Shown here one piece after another: positions 40,813 through 51,373 of a stretch of 64,000 nucleotides of DNA. The DNA lies in assembly GCF_036250755.1 (NCBI RefSeq), contig NZ_CP109583.1:4216001-4280000 (forward strand). The letters run 5' to 3'. Each line of letters starts with the position of its first letter. The stretch's first letter is position 1. Below the pieces are notes generated by a model that saw nothing but the letters and a program-made list of their open reading frames with translations, did no database searches and was not told where the DNA came from. A program made the position numbers and the translations under genes. The stretch comes from Streptomyces uncialis (GTDB lineage Bacteria > Actinomycetota > Actinomycetes > Streptomycetales > Streptomycetaceae).

Positions 40813-41093
40813 GCCAGCCTACGCCGCAAGGGCTTTCGCCAACAGACGCAAAGGGCCGCGAGGCACCCGGAACACGCCAATCTGACCGGAAGTGGCTGCT
40901 CTCCGAGCAGCGGGTCCACACCTGTCCGGCGGGGGAATCCGCCGGTCAGACGGGGGTGTCCGGGGGTGAGCGGGGCAGGGGTGCGGTTCACCACGGGGAC
41001 GGGTCCATGGCTGGGTCCCCACACCTGCGGTACGGGCGGACCGGGGTTCACGCCCCCTCCCCCGTACGCGTACGCACGGGGGACAATGGGCGG

Positions 41094-41735
41094 ATGGCCG
41101 AGTTGATGGAGCGATGGAACCGGACCGTGGACGAGGCCCGGGAAGGGCACACCACCCCGTACGCCGACCCGGCACCGTACGGGGCGGAACTCCTGCGCCG
41201 CTGGACGGAACCCCAGCGGAAGTACCACACCGTGACCCATCTGACGGCCGTGCTGGACCAGGTGGACACCCTCGCCCCGCACGCGGACTCCCCCGCCCTG
41301 GTCCGCCTCGCCGCCTGGTTCCACGACGCCGTGTACCGCCCCGACCGCTCGGAGAACGAGGAACGCAGCGCCCGCCTCGCCGAACGCGCCCTGTCCGAAC
41401 TGGGCCTCACGGCAGCCGCCGTCCAGGAGGTGGCCCGGCTGGTCCGGCTGACCACGCACCACGACGCGCGGCCCGGCGACCCCAACGGCGCCGTCCTGTG
41501 CGACGCGGACCTCGCGGTCCTCGCGGGCACCCCCGAGGAGTACGCCCGCTACGCGGAAGCCGTCCGCGAGGAGTACCGCTTCGTCCCCGACGACGCGTTC
41601 CGCACCGGCCGCGCGGCCGTGCTGCGCCACCTCCTGGAACTGCCGGAGCTCTTCCGCACCCCGTACGCCACCCGCACCTGGGAACCCGCCGCCCGCCGCA
41701 ACATGACCGCCGAACTGACCCGCCTCACCCCCTGA
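41094..41735 (+). CDS. HD-domain metal-dependent phosphohydrolase
   Basis: A 213-residue protein from ATG 41094 (MAELMERWNRTVDEAREGHT). HD-type signature: RKYHTVTHLTAVLDQVDTLA supplies the first His pair, LVRLAAWFHDAVYRPDRSEN the H-D pair, and VLCDADLAVLAGTPEEYARY the distal Asp residues that complete the dimetal site. ENEERSARLAERALSELGLT forms the linking helix. This subgroup is usually annotated as predicted metal-dependent HD phosphohydrolase with an unknown nucleotide-like substrate. An out-of-frame ATG at 41086 is not used. Divergent from cutC; the 392-bp gap between them holds the dre-like site. Confidence 0.88.
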   Translation: MAELMERWNRTVDEAREGHTTPYADPAPYGAELLRRWTEPQRKYHTVTHLTAVLDQVDTLAPHADSPALVRLAAWFHDAVYRPDRSENEERSARLAERALSELGLTAAAVQEVARLVRLTTHHDARPGDPNGAVLCDADLAVLAGTPEEYARYAEAVREEYRFVPDDAFRTGRAAVLRHLLELPELFRTPYATRTWEPAARRNMTAELTRLTP

Positions 41736-41840
41736 GCCGCCCCGGGCCGAGCCGAGCCGACGACGTCCCAGCAGCCGGAGCACAGGAGATACCGGGGAAT
41801 ACAGGGAATACGGGGACGCCCATCAGGGTTGTGTTCCGTT

Positions 41841-43139
41841 ATGCCTGCGCCGATATCCGTCCCCGCCGCTGTCCCCGCCCCCACCCCCGGACAGCCCGGC
41901 AAACGGATGCCGCTGGCCGTCTACATCCTCGGGCTCTCCGTCTTCGCGCTCGGCACCAGCGAGTTCATGCTGTCGGGGCTGCTGCCGCCGATCGCGGACG
42001 ACATGGGCGTGACCATCCCGCAGGCGGGCCTGCTCATCTCCGCGTTCGCGATCGGCATGGTGATCGGCGCGCCGCTGCTCGCCGTGGCCACCCTGCGGCT
42101 GCCGCGCAAGGCGACCCTCGTGGCGCTGCTGACGGCGTTCGGCCTCGGGCAGGTCGCGGGCGCGCTCGCCCCGACGTACGAGGTGCTGTTCGTGTCGCGG
42201 GTGGTGAGCGCGCTCGCCTGCGCCGGGTTCTGGGCGCTGGGCGCGGCCGTCGCCATCGCGATGGTGCCGGTCACCTCACGGGCCCGGGCCATGGCCGTGA
42301 TGATCGGCGGACTGTCGATCGCGAACGTCCTCGGGGTCCCCGCCGGGGCGTTCCTCGGGGAGCACCTGGGCTGGCGGTCCGCGTTCTGGGCGGTCGGCGC
42401 GGCCTCGGCGCTCGCGCTGGTCGGTGTGGTCACGCTCATCCCGCGGATACCGCTGCCCGCCGAGGCACCGAAGCTGCGCCGGGAGCTGCTCATCTACCGC
42501 GACCGTGAGGTGTGGCTGGCGGTGACGCTCACCGCGCTCGCCGCGGGCGGGGTGTTCTGCGCGTTCAGCTATCTCGCGCCGCTGCTCACCGATGTGTCGG
42601 GGCTCGCGGACGGCTGGGTGCCGACGGTGCTCGGGCTGTTCGGGCTGGGCGCGCTGATCGGGACCTGGCTCGGCGGCCGGTACGCGGACGCGCATCTGTT
42701 CGGGGTGATGCTGTCGGGCATCACCGCGTCGACGGTGCTGCTGACCGCGCTGGCGCTGCTCGCCGAGTGGTCCGTGGCGGCGATCGTGGTGTCGTTCCTG
42801 CTCGGGATCTCCAGCTTCTGGACCGCGCCCGCGCTGAACGCCCGGATGTTCAACGTGGCGGGCGCCGCGCCGACCCTCGCCGGGGCGACGACCACCGCCG
42901 CGTTCAACCTCGGCAACACCGGCGGCCCCTGGCTGGGCGGCACGGCGATCGACGCGGGCTGGGGGTACGAGTCGACCGCGTGGGCGGGTGCGGCCATCAT
43001 GCTCGTCGCGATCGGTGTGGTCCTGGTGTCGATGCGGCTGCACCGGCGCGGCGGCGGGTCCCTGGTCGTGACGGCGGGGACGCCCGCCGCGGTGCCCCTC
43101 GGTCCGGTGGAGCCGTCGGCCCCGCGGGCCGCGCGCTGA
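41841..43139 (+). CDS. MFS efflux transporter (Cmx/CmrA-like)
   Basis: A 432-residue membrane protein from ATG 41841 (MPAPISVPAAVPAPTPGQPG). After a Pro-rich head come twelve helices, opening YILGLSVFALGTSEFMLSGL then LPPIADDMGVTIPQAGLLIS, with ALACAGFWALGAAVAIAMVP and MIGGLSIANVLGVPAGAFLG. The S-E-F-M and G-x-P-x-G features are typical of the 12-helix chloramphenicol/arabinose-efflux-like group (Cmx, CmrA, AraJ). It may export chloramphenicol or a related small compound; the substrate is not proven. The 3' end with its stop codon is duplicated as a 19-bp direct repeat (43124-43142, 43147-43165). Confidence 0.87.
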   Translation: MPAPISVPAAVPAPTPGQPGKRMPLAVYILGLSVFALGTSEFMLSGLLPPIADDMGVTIPQAGLLISAFAIGMVIGAPLLAVATLRLPRKATLVALLTAFGLGQVAGALAPTYEVLFVSRVVSALACAGFWALGAAVAIAMVPVTSRARAMAVMIGGLSIANVLGVPAGAFLGEHLGWRSAFWAVGAASALALVGVVTLIPRIPLPAEAPKLRRELLIYRDREVWLAVTLTALAAGGVFCAFSYLAPLLTDVSGLADGWVPTVLGLFGLGALIGTWLGGRYADAHLFGVMLSGITASTVLLTALALLAEWSVAAIVVSFLLGISSFWTAPALNARMFNVAGAAPTLAGATTTAAFNLGNTGGPWLGGTAIDAGWGYESTAWAGAAIMLVAIGVVLVSMRLHRRGGGSLVVTAGTPAAVPLGPVEPSAPRAAR

Positions 43140-43218
43140 GCCACCGGCGGGCCGCGCGCTGAGCCGGTACCGACCGCCGACGCCGCGCCCGGGCATCAGC
43201 GCCCCGGCCGACCGCGGG

Positions 43219-43488
43219 TCAGGGGCGCGGGCGGTGCTTCCGGCGGCGCAGACCCGCTTCGGTGAGCCGGCGGACCAGGTCCTTCGAACCGGTCTCCACC
43301 GCACCGGCCCGGACCACGTCGGCGTAGCGGTGGGAGGGGATGTCGTAGTGGTCGCGATCGAAGGCGCGGGGCGGTACGCCGATGAGCGCGGCGAAGGCGT
43401 GCAGCTCGTCGTACGAGACATCGCTGACGAGATGGGACCAGAGGCGGCCGTGGCCCGGCCAGGTGGGCGGGTCGATGTACAGCGTCAT
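43219..43488 (-). CDS. DUF4031 protein
   Basis: An 89-residue protein from ATG 43488 (MTLYIDPPTWPGHGRLWSHL). Conserved features of DUF4031: M-T-x-Y-I-D-P-P-x-W-P-x-H at the start, VSDVSYDELHAFAALIGVPP, RAFDRDHYDIPSHRYADVVR and AGAVETGSKDLVRRLTEAGL followed by a basic tail. The conserved His and Asp residues suggest a metal- or nucleotide-binding role, but no activity is known. Its start overlaps the stop of the preceding gene (ATGA), so the two are translated together. Confidence 0.87.
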   Translation of the reverse strand: MTLYIDPPTWPGHGRLWSHLVSDVSYDELHAFAALIGVPPRAFDRDHYDIPSHRYADVVRAGAVETGSKDLVRRLTEAGLRRRKHRPRP

Positions 43489-43877
43489 CGCCCGGGTGTC
43501 CCGGGCGGCCGTCCGAGCGAGCCGACGGGCGCGATCTCCACACCCGCCTCCGAGCAGACCCAGTGCGGGTCCGGCCCGAGCTCCGGTTCGACATCGAGGG
43601 CGTGCGGCTCGCCGTCGCCGCACACCGGGCACAGCGGCCAGCGCCCGTACCGCTCCAGCAGGGCGTCCTGCACATCCTGGGCGACGAGCCCGGCGACATA
43701 GGCGGCGCCCTCGGGCCACTGCTCGGCCCACCAGCGGCGGTGCGCGACCGCGTCCTCCACCAGCGAGACGATGTCCGCGTCCGCGACATCGCCCGCGACC
43801 AGGTCCGCCATCACCAGCGCCCGGGCCGCGTGCAGTGCCTGTTCCGTTCCGGACACACCCTTATCCGCGTTCACCAC
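43485..43877 (-). CDS. Conserved hypothetical protein with C-terminal Cys pair
   Basis: A 130-residue protein from GTG 43877 (or the next GTG at 43874), behind a run of G residues that can serve as Shine-Dalgarno. The N-terminal part is helical (GTEQALHAARALVMADLVAG, AVAHRRWWAEQWPEGAAYVA, LVAQDVQDALLERYGRWPLC). It is followed by CPVCGDGEPHALDVEPELGP with WVCSEAGVEIAPVG; cysteines C-P-V-C and a later Cys with His suggest a small zinc ribbon. I do not recognise a named family. It is coupled to the DUF4031 gene by ATGA overlap. Confidence 0.75.
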   Translation of the reverse strand: MVNADKGVSGTEQALHAARALVMADLVAGDVADADIVSLVEDAVAHRRWWAEQWPEGAAYVAGLVAQDVQDALLERYGRWPLCPVCGDGEPHALDVEPELGPDPHWVCSEAGVEIAPVGSLGRPPGTPGR

Positions 43878-43954
43878 CCCCCCATTGTGCGCCCTCGGCG
43901 CACCGTGTCCCGGCCGCGGGGGAAGACGGCCGGGACCCGGGGTCACAGGACCGG

Positions 43955-44434
43955 TCAGAGCGACGGCGACCCGGTGAGGTCCCAGCGGAAGTCGCCCAGC
44001 CCGTCGCCGTCGATGTTGTAGATCACCGTGCCGTCCGCCGTGACGGGGGAGGTCGTGGTGTCGCCGATGGGGCCGCAGGGGATGTTGTCCCCGGAGACCC
44101 CGAAGTTCACGATCGGGAAGAAGTTGCACACCAGACCGGCCTGGACCACGTCGTAGCGCTCCAGCCGTACGTGGACCTCCAGCTTGTCGAACTTGTTGAT
44201 GGAGCCGCCGCCATTGGCGTAGCTGACGCCCGCTCGCGCCGAGTAGCTGCTTGCGCCCTCCTTCTCCACGCACAGATAGATGGTGAGCCTGGTGTCGGTG
44301 CCGGGTGTGGGGAAGGTCTTCGGCTGATTGACGCTGCACTTGAAGGGCGCGGCCGAGGCGGGGCCCGCGAAACCGATGACGGGGGTCAGGGCCAGGGCGG
44401 ATACGGCGGCGGCACTCACCAGACGTGACTTCAT
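43955..44434 (-). CDS. Small secreted protein
   Basis: A 159-residue protein from ATG 44434 (MKSRLVSAAAVSALALTPVI). The signal peptide ends near G-P-A-S-A-A. The mature chain of about 130 residues contains four cysteines (KCSVNQP, IYLCVEKEG, LVCNFFPI, NIPCGPIG), probably two disulphides, and is rich in beta-forming and Gly/Asp residues (YANGGGSINKFDKLEVHVRL; YNIDGDGLGDFRWDLTGSPS). It is unrelated in motif to the five-paralogue array. Function unknown, likely exported. No repeat of the R family lies nearby. Confidence 0.75.
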   Translation of the reverse strand: MKSRLVSAAAVSALALTPVIGFAGPASAAPFKCSVNQPKTFPTPGTDTRLTIYLCVEKEGASSYSARAGVSYANGGGSINKFDKLEVHVRLERYDVVQAGLVCNFFPIVNFGVSGDNIPCGPIGDTTTSPVTADGTVIYNIDGDGLGDFRWDLTGSPSL

Positions 44435-44750
44435 GAGGCTCCTCGATGGATCGGCGGTGGTGTGCCCGGAAGACCGGCCGGTACCTCAACGGGGTTCGCC
44501 GCCGACGCTACCGGCGGGTCCGGGCCGCGATGCGACGATGCCCGCACGCTTTTCGCGCATTCCCCGCACCCGGGGTCACGGGACCGCGCCACGCGTCCGG
44601 ACCCGGCCACCGCCGCGCAGACGGAACGCCGGGACCGGAACCCACCGGCTGATCCGGACCCCACCCGTCGCTGATCCGACCCCGCCGGCTGCTCCGGCGC
44701 CGGTCGGGCGTTCCCCCGGGCGTGGACGTCCTCTTGACCGCCCCCCGGGG
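44435..44750. other. Intergenic region upstream of the rpiR gene
   Basis: 316 bp between the secreted protein start and the RpiR palindrome. No coding frame, repeat or RNA gene is convincing. It should carry both divergent promoters. Confidence 0.5.
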
Positions 44751-44765
44751 TGAAAATATCTTTCA
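44751..44765. promoter_or_regulatory. Palindrome overlapping the rpiR leader
   Basis: TGAAA-ATATC-TTTCA, perfect 5-bp arms in an AT-rich island, 3 bp before the GTG start at 44769. This GAAA-N-TTTC form is typical for RpiR-family sites, so autoregulation is likely. Confidence 0.6.
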
Positions 44766-44768
44766 AGC

Positions 44769-45707
44769 GTGACGGAAACAGTGAAGGAAACTTCCGAGAG
44801 CGCTCCCGTACCCCCCACCACACCCCCGCCGCCCGCCGCGCTCGCCGCGAAGGTGCGCACGCTGGTGCCCACCATGACCCGCTCCATGCAGCGGGTCGCC
44901 GAGGCCGTCGCCGCCGACCCGGCGGCCTGCGCCGCGCTCACGGTCACCGGGCTGGCCGAGCGCACCGGCACCAGCGAGGCGACCGTCGTACGGACCGCGC
45001 GTGTCCTCGGCTACCCGGGCTACCGGGACCTGCGCCTCGCGCTCGCCGGGCTGGCCGCCCAGCAGCAGTCGGGCCGCGCCCCCGCGGTCACCGCGGACAT
45101 CGCCGTCGACGACCCGCTGCACGAGGTCGTCGCGAAGCTCGCCCACGACGAGCGGCAGACCCTCGCCGACACCGCCGACGCCCTCGACATCCAGCAGCTC
45201 GCCGCCGCCGTCGCCGCGCTGGCCTCGGCCCGCCGGATCGACATCTACGGCATCGGCGCCTCCGCGCTCGTCGGCCAGGACCTGGCGCAGAAGCTGCTGC
45301 GGATCGGGCTGATCGCCCACGCGCACAGCGACCCGCACCTCGCGGTCACCAACGCGGTCCAGCTGCGCGGCGGCGACGCGGCGGTCGCGATCACCGACTC
45401 GGGCGCCACCGGCGATGTGATCGAACCGCTGCGCGTCGCCTTCGAGCACGGCGCCACCACCATCGCGATGACGGGCCGCCCCGACGGCCCGGTCACCCAG
45501 TACGCCGACCATGTCCTCACCACGTCCAAGGCCCGGGAGAGCGAGCTGCGGCCCGCCGCGATGTCCTCGCGGACGAGTCAGCTCCTCGTCGTGGACTGCC
45601 TGTTCATCGGCGTCGCCCAGCGCACCTACGACACCGCGGGCCCCGCGCTGTCCGCCTCGTACGAGGCCCTGGCCCACCGCCGCAGCGCCCGGGCCCCCGG
45701 CCGCTGA
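44769..45707 (+). CDS. MurR/RpiR family transcriptional regulator
   Basis: A 312-residue protein from GTG 44769. N-terminal RpiR helix-turn-helix: KVRTLVPTMTRSMQRVAEAV and LTVTGLAERTGTSEATVVRT followed by ARVLGYPGYRDLRLALAGLA. C-terminal SIS sugar-phosphate domain: RRIDIYGIGASALVGQDLAQ, KLLRIGLIAHAHSDPHLAVT, VAITDSGATGDVIEPLRVAF and TTIAMTGRPDGPVTQYADHV. It probably senses MurNAc-6-phosphate or GlcNAc-6-phosphate and controls the downstream murQ-PTS genes. There is almost no leader between the palindrome and the start, so the mRNA may be leaderless. Confidence 0.92.
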   Translation: MTETVKETSESAPVPPTTPPPPAALAAKVRTLVPTMTRSMQRVAEAVAADPAACAALTVTGLAERTGTSEATVVRTARVLGYPGYRDLRLALAGLAAQQQSGRAPAVTADIAVDDPLHEVVAKLAHDERQTLADTADALDIQQLAAAVAALASARRIDIYGIGASALVGQDLAQKLLRIGLIAHAHSDPHLAVTNAVQLRGGDAAVAITDSGATGDVIEPLRVAFEHGATTIAMTGRPDGPVTQYADHVLTTSKARESELRPAAMSSRTSQLLVVDCLFIGVAQRTYDTAGPALSASYEALAHRRSARAPGR

Positions 45708-45823
45708 CCCGCCCCGCACCCCCGTCCGCACCGCCCCGGACCACCGGCCCACCGAACCCACCCACCCCACCCCCCACCCGTTCGCACCCGTCCAGCAATC
45801 CACGACGTACCGGAGTCCCGCCC

Positions 45824-46816
45824 ATGCCCTCCTCGGCCCGTACCACCTCCAAGGACACCTCCCAGGAAACCTCCAAGGACACCCCCGGCGACACCCCGGA
45901 CGGCACGCTGCGCGCGCAGCTCGCCTCGCTCACCACCGAGGCGTTCCGCCCGGAACTCGCCGGGATCGACCTGCTGCCCACCCTGGAGATCGCCCGGCTG
46001 ATGAACGGCGAGGACACCGCCGTCCCCGCCGCCGTCGCCGACCAGCTCCCCCGGATCGCCGCCGCGATCGACGGGATCGCCGAGCGGATGGCGCGGGGCG
46101 GGCGGCTGGTCTACGCGGGGGCGGGGACCGCCGGACGGCTGGGGGTGCTGGACGCCAGCGAGTGCCCGCCCACCTTCAACACCGCCCCCGGGCAGGTGGT
46201 CGGGCTGATAGCGGGTGGCGCCGCGGCGCTGGTCACCTCCGCGGAGGGCGCCGAGGACTCCCGGGAGCTGGCCGCCGCCGACCTCGACGCCCTGGAGCTG
46301 ACCGCCGACGACACGGTGGTCGGGGTCTCCGCGTCGGGCCGCACCCCGTACGCGGTGGGCGCGGTCGTCCACGCCCGGGAACGGTACGGGGCGCTGACCG
46401 TCGGCCTCTCGTGCAACGCGGGCAGCGCGCTCGCCGCCGCCGCGGACCACGGGATCGAGGTCGTCGTCGGACCCGAACTCCTCACCGGCTCCACCCGGCT
46501 GAAGTCCGGCACCGCCCAGAAGCTCGTCCTCAACATGCTCTCGACGATCACCATGATCCGGCTCGGCAAGACGTACGGGAACCTCATGGTCGACGTCCGG
46601 GCGTCCAACGAGAAGCTGCGCGCCCGCTCCCGGCGGATCGTCGCCCTGGCCACCGGGGCCGACGACACCACCGTCGACCGGGCCCTGACCGCGGCGGACG
46701 GCGAGGTGAAGAACGCGATCCTCATCGTCCTCGCCGACATCGACGCCCCCACCGCGGAGCTGCTGCTGAGCACCACCGACGGAAGGCTGCGGGAGGCCCT
46801 GGCCGCCGCGGGCTGA
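45824..46816 (+). CDS. murQ: N-acetylmuramic acid 6-phosphate etherase MurQ
   Basis: A 330-residue SIS-fold enzyme from ATG 45824. Family blocks: ASLTTEAFRPELAGIDLLPT and LEIARLMNGEDTAVPAAVAD, GGRLVYAGAGTAGRLGVLDA, SECPPTFNTAPGQVVGLIAG, SAEGAEDSRELAAADLDALE with the catalytic Glu region, VVGVSASGRTPYAVGAVVHA, GSTRLKSGTAQKLVLNMLST and KTYGNLMVDVRASNEKLRAR. It removes D-lactate from MurNAc-6-P to give GlcNAc-6-P, which nagA (this window) can deacetylate. The N-terminal ~25 residues are Ser/Thr-rich and non-conserved. It lies 116 bp after rpiR and 121 bp before the PTS gene. Confidence 0.95.
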   Translation: MPSSARTTSKDTSQETSKDTPGDTPDGTLRAQLASLTTEAFRPELAGIDLLPTLEIARLMNGEDTAVPAAVADQLPRIAAAIDGIAERMARGGRLVYAGAGTAGRLGVLDASECPPTFNTAPGQVVGLIAGGAAALVTSAEGAEDSRELAAADLDALELTADDTVVGVSASGRTPYAVGAVVHARERYGALTVGLSCNAGSALAAAADHGIEVVVGPELLTGSTRLKSGTAQKLVLNMLSTITMIRLGKTYGNLMVDVRASNEKLRARSRRIVALATGADDTTVDRALTAADGEVKNAILIVLADIDAPTAELLLSTTDGRLREALAAAG

Positions 46817-46937
46817 CCCCCGCCCCCCGGCCCGCCCCGCGCCCCCCGCCCGCTCGTCCGCCCGCTCCCGGAGGAACCCGCCCCACGACCCATGACCCCC
46901 CGCCCTGACGGGCCCGCACCACCAGCGAGGCGACACC

Positions 46938-48440
46938 ATGGCACCCACGACACCGGACACGAACCAGCGGACGGCCGGGGAGCTCCTGCCCCTCGTCGGG
47001 GGCGCCGGGAACATCACCTCGGTCGCGCACTGCATGACCCGGCTGCGACTCGGCGTCCGGGACCGCGCCCGCGTCCAGGACGACGCCGTACGGGCCCACC
47101 CGGCCGTCCTCGGAGTCGTCGAGGACGGCGACACGTACCAGATCGTGCTGGGACCGGGCCGCGCCGCACGGGTCACCCGCTGGTTCGAACAGCTCGTCGA
47201 GGCGGCACCCGTCACGGTGTCCGCCACGGCACCCGGCACGGCGTCCGGCACCGTACCCGTCACCGCCGACGCGCTCGCGGAACGCGGCGCGGCCCTGCGC
47301 GCGGACCGCGCACAGCGCAACGCCACCCCGTTCAAACGGCTGCTGCGCCGGATCGCGGCCGTGTTCGTGCCGCTGATCCCCGCGCTGATCGGCTGCGGAC
47401 TGATCGCCGGGCTGAACGGCCTGCTCGTCAACTCCGGCCGGCTCCCCGGGATCACCCCCGCGCTCGGCGCGATGGCGTCCGCGTTCCTGGCGCTGCTCGC
47501 GGTGTTCGTGGGCATCAACACCGCGAAGGAGTTCGGCGGGACGCCCGTCATCGGGGGCGCGGTCGCCGCGGTCGTCGTCTTCCCCGGGGTCACCGAGATC
47601 AGCGCGTTCGGCCAGCGGCTGTCGCCGGGGCAGGGCGGGGTCCTCGGGGCGCTGGGCGCGGCGCTGCTCGCCACGGCGATCGAGAGATGGTGCCGGCGCT
47701 GGGTCCCGGAGTCGGTGGACGTCCTGCTGACCCCCACCCTGACCATCCTGCTGACGGGACTGGTGACGGTCTACGGGCTGATGTTCGTCGCGGGCGAGGT
47801 GTCGTCCGCGATCGGCAGGGGCGCCGATCTGCTGCTGGCTTCCACGGGCGCGTTCGCGGGGCTGGTGCTCGGCGGGCTGTTCCTGCCGCTGGTGATGCTG
47901 GGGCTGCACCAGGCGCTGATCCCCCTGCACACGACGCTGATCGACCAGCAGGGGTACACGGTGCTGCTGCCGGTCCTCGCGATGGCCGGGGCGGGGCAAG
48001 TGGGCGCGGCCATCGCGGTGTTCGTCCGGCTGCGGGGCAACCGGACGATCCGCGCCACGATCCGCTCGGCGCTGCCCGCCGGTTTCGTCGGGGTGGGCGA
48101 GCCGCTGATCTACGGGGTGTCGCTGCCGCTGGGCCGCCCGTTCGTCACGGCGTGCGTGGGCGGGGCGGCGGGCGGGGCGTTCGTGGGGCTGTTCTCGATG
48201 CTGGGGACGAAGGTGGGGTCCACGGCGATCGGCCCGTCCGGATGGGCCCTGTTCCCCCTCGTCCAGGGGAACCGGGGGTTCGGCGTCACGGTCGCCGTGT
48301 ACGGGGGCGGCCTGGTCGTCGGGTACCTGGCCGGCTTCCTCACGACATACTTCTTCGGCTTCACCAGCCAGTCCCTCAAGGAACTGAACACCGACCCGAC
48401 CCCGGACCCCGACGCAACCCCGGAACCCGCCCGAGCCTGA
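46938..48440 (+). CDS. PTS EIIBC permease, probably MurNAc-specific
   Basis: A 500-residue membrane protein from ATG 46938. The N-terminal EIIB domain (about residues 1-85) holds the phosphorylated cysteine in NITSVAHCMTRLRLGV (Cys32). EIIC starts near residue 130 with FKRLLRRIAAVFVPLIPALI and contains about ten helices, including GLHQALIPLHTTLIDQQGYT and ALPAGFVGVGEPLIYGVSLP, the usual glucose-superfamily G-I-x-E-P-like motif. There is no EIIA. The B-C domain order matches MurP, and location next to rpiR and murQ supports import of MurNAc as MurNAc-6-P. GlcNAc as alternative substrate cannot be excluded. Confidence 0.88.
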   Translation: MAPTTPDTNQRTAGELLPLVGGAGNITSVAHCMTRLRLGVRDRARVQDDAVRAHPAVLGVVEDGDTYQIVLGPGRAARVTRWFEQLVEAAPVTVSATAPGTASGTVPVTADALAERGAALRADRAQRNATPFKRLLRRIAAVFVPLIPALIGCGLIAGLNGLLVNSGRLPGITPALGAMASAFLALLAVFVGINTAKEFGGTPVIGGAVAAVVVFPGVTEISAFGQRLSPGQGGVLGALGAALLATAIERWCRRWVPESVDVLLTPTLTILLTGLVTVYGLMFVAGEVSSAIGRGADLLLASTGAFAGLVLGGLFLPLVMLGLHQALIPLHTTLIDQQGYTVLLPVLAMAGAGQVGAAIAVFVRLRGNRTIRATIRSALPAGFVGVGEPLIYGVSLPLGRPFVTACVGGAAGGAFVGLFSMLGTKVGSTAIGPSGWALFPLVQGNRGFGVTVAVYGGGLVVGYLAGFLTTYFFGFTSQSLKELNTDPTPDPDATPEPARA

Positions 48441-48516
48441 CCCCCGAACCCCGACGCATACGTTCCCGTGACCGTCCGGGCCGCTTGTTCGTTCCCCGGG
48501 CCTGGAGGTCACATCG

Positions 48517-48795
48517 ATGAGTTCACCCGGAAGCACAGCGACTGCGCGTGACTGGACTTTCGTCCTGTACCCGCAACGGCGCCCGAACGAGCGGGAGTCC
48601 GACGCTTTCGATCACGCGGCCACGCTCGCCGGTGGCGAGATCGGGTGGGAGGAGGACCCGAGCGGTGTGCGGTTCCCCTGCACGGTACGGGCGCCCTCGG
48701 CGAAGGAGGCCGTGATGTGGGCCGTCGAACGGCTCGCCGGGGTGGGCGTACCGGTCTCCGACGTCAGGATGCCGCTGACCGCGGCGTTCGGGTAA
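48517..48795 (+). CDS. Small conserved hypothetical protein
   Basis: A 92-residue protein from ATG 48517 (MSSPGSTATARDWTFVLYPQ). A short beta-alpha-beta fold is suggested: WTFVLYPQRRPNERESDAFD, IGWEEDPSGVRFPCTVRAPS and AKEAVMWAVERLAGVGVPVS ending DVRMPLTAAFG. I do not recognise a family name. It lies 77 bp after the PTS gene and is followed after 12 bp by repeat locus R5. Good codon bias and a clear GGAGGTCACATC leader support a real gene. Confidence 0.7.
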   Translation: MSSPGSTATARDWTFVLYPQRRPNERESDAFDHAATLAGGEIGWEEDPSGVRFPCTVRAPSAKEAVMWAVERLAGVGVPVSDVRMPLTAAFG

Positions 48796-48807
48796 CGAGG
48801 TCGGACA

Positions 48808-48990
48808 ACCCCAGGAGCCGCCCCAAAGGGGCGCGGGGAACTGCGCGAAGACGAGGGCCGACCCGCACCCGACGAACAAGCCCGAAGCGGCAGCATCCAG
48901 GGGCGCGGGGAACTGCGCACCCCACGAACGACGGCACAGGAACAAGTACGCCCAGCACAAGGAACCTCGGAAGCGCAAGCGAAGGCGCCC
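48808..48990. repeat. Repeat locus R5, right-arm fragment
   Basis: Only the right half is present: GCCCCAAAGGGGCGCGGGGA, then right arms near 48831 and 48899 and the terminal GGAAGCGCAAGCGAAGGCGC. No left arm and no core. It lies between the 48517 gene and groEL, which converge here. Confidence 0.85.
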
Positions 48991-49079
48991 CCCACTCCCC
49001 GGAAAACGCCCGCGGGCGGCACCCCCGCTGTGGGGTACCGCCCTTGGGAACCTGCTGGAACGTCCGAGCCGGGAAGGGC

Positions 49080-50927
<1,848 letters not shown>

Positions 50928-51098
50928 TCAGCCCCTTCCAGGGCGTCCGACTTCCCGTTCGGTAGCGCGGTCGAGGGGGGTCTGTACGGGTTTTCGACCC
51001 CCCTGCGCGCGGGCGCGCGACCCCCGCGGGAAGCGGTACCGGACCGGAGCCGACCGGAACGGACCGGAGCCGGCCGCGCGGGGCCGGGGCGACAGAGA

Positions 51099-51139
51099 GT
51101 GAAGGGGCCCGCCCCCTCATCGGGTGCGGACCCCTTCAC
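51099..51139 (-). terminator. Terminator after the small cold-shock gene
   Basis: GTGAAGGGG (51099-51107) and CCCCTTCAC (51131-51139) form perfect 9-bp outer arms with inner CCCGC/GCGGA pairing. On the reverse strand it begins 31 bp past the stop at 51170, separating csp from groEL. Confidence 0.75.
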
Positions 51140-51169
51140 CAGGTCGCTTGCCGTCCGTCGACGCGCGCC

Positions 51170-51373
51170 TCAGACAGCCAAGCGGACCATGTCCGCCTGC
51201 GGCCCTTTCTGACCTTGCGAGATCTCGAACTCGACCCGCTGGCCCTCTTCCAGGGTGCGGTACCCGTCCATCTGGATGGCGCTGTAGTGGACGAAAACAT
51301 CCGCACCACCGTCGACCGCGATGAAGCCGTAGCCCTTCTCCGCGTTGAACCACTTGACGGTGCCCTGAGCCAT
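51170..51373 (-). CDS. Small cold-shock protein (CspA type)
   Basis: A 67-residue protein from ATG 51373 ([20 protein letters not shown]). It is a complete cold-shock domain with RNP1 KGYGFIAV and RNP2 [10 protein letters not shown], aromatic residues that stack on single-stranded nucleic acid, and the usual [20 protein letters not shown] end. It acts as an RNA chaperone. The length is normal for CspA, in contrast to the extended form at 23881-24264. A long AT-rich region of about 370 bp precedes it, as is common for csp mRNA leaders. Confidence 0.96.
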   Translation of the reverse strand: MAQGTVKWFNAEKGYGFIAVDGGADVFVHYSAIQMDGYRTLEEGQRVEFEISQGQKGPQADMVRLAV

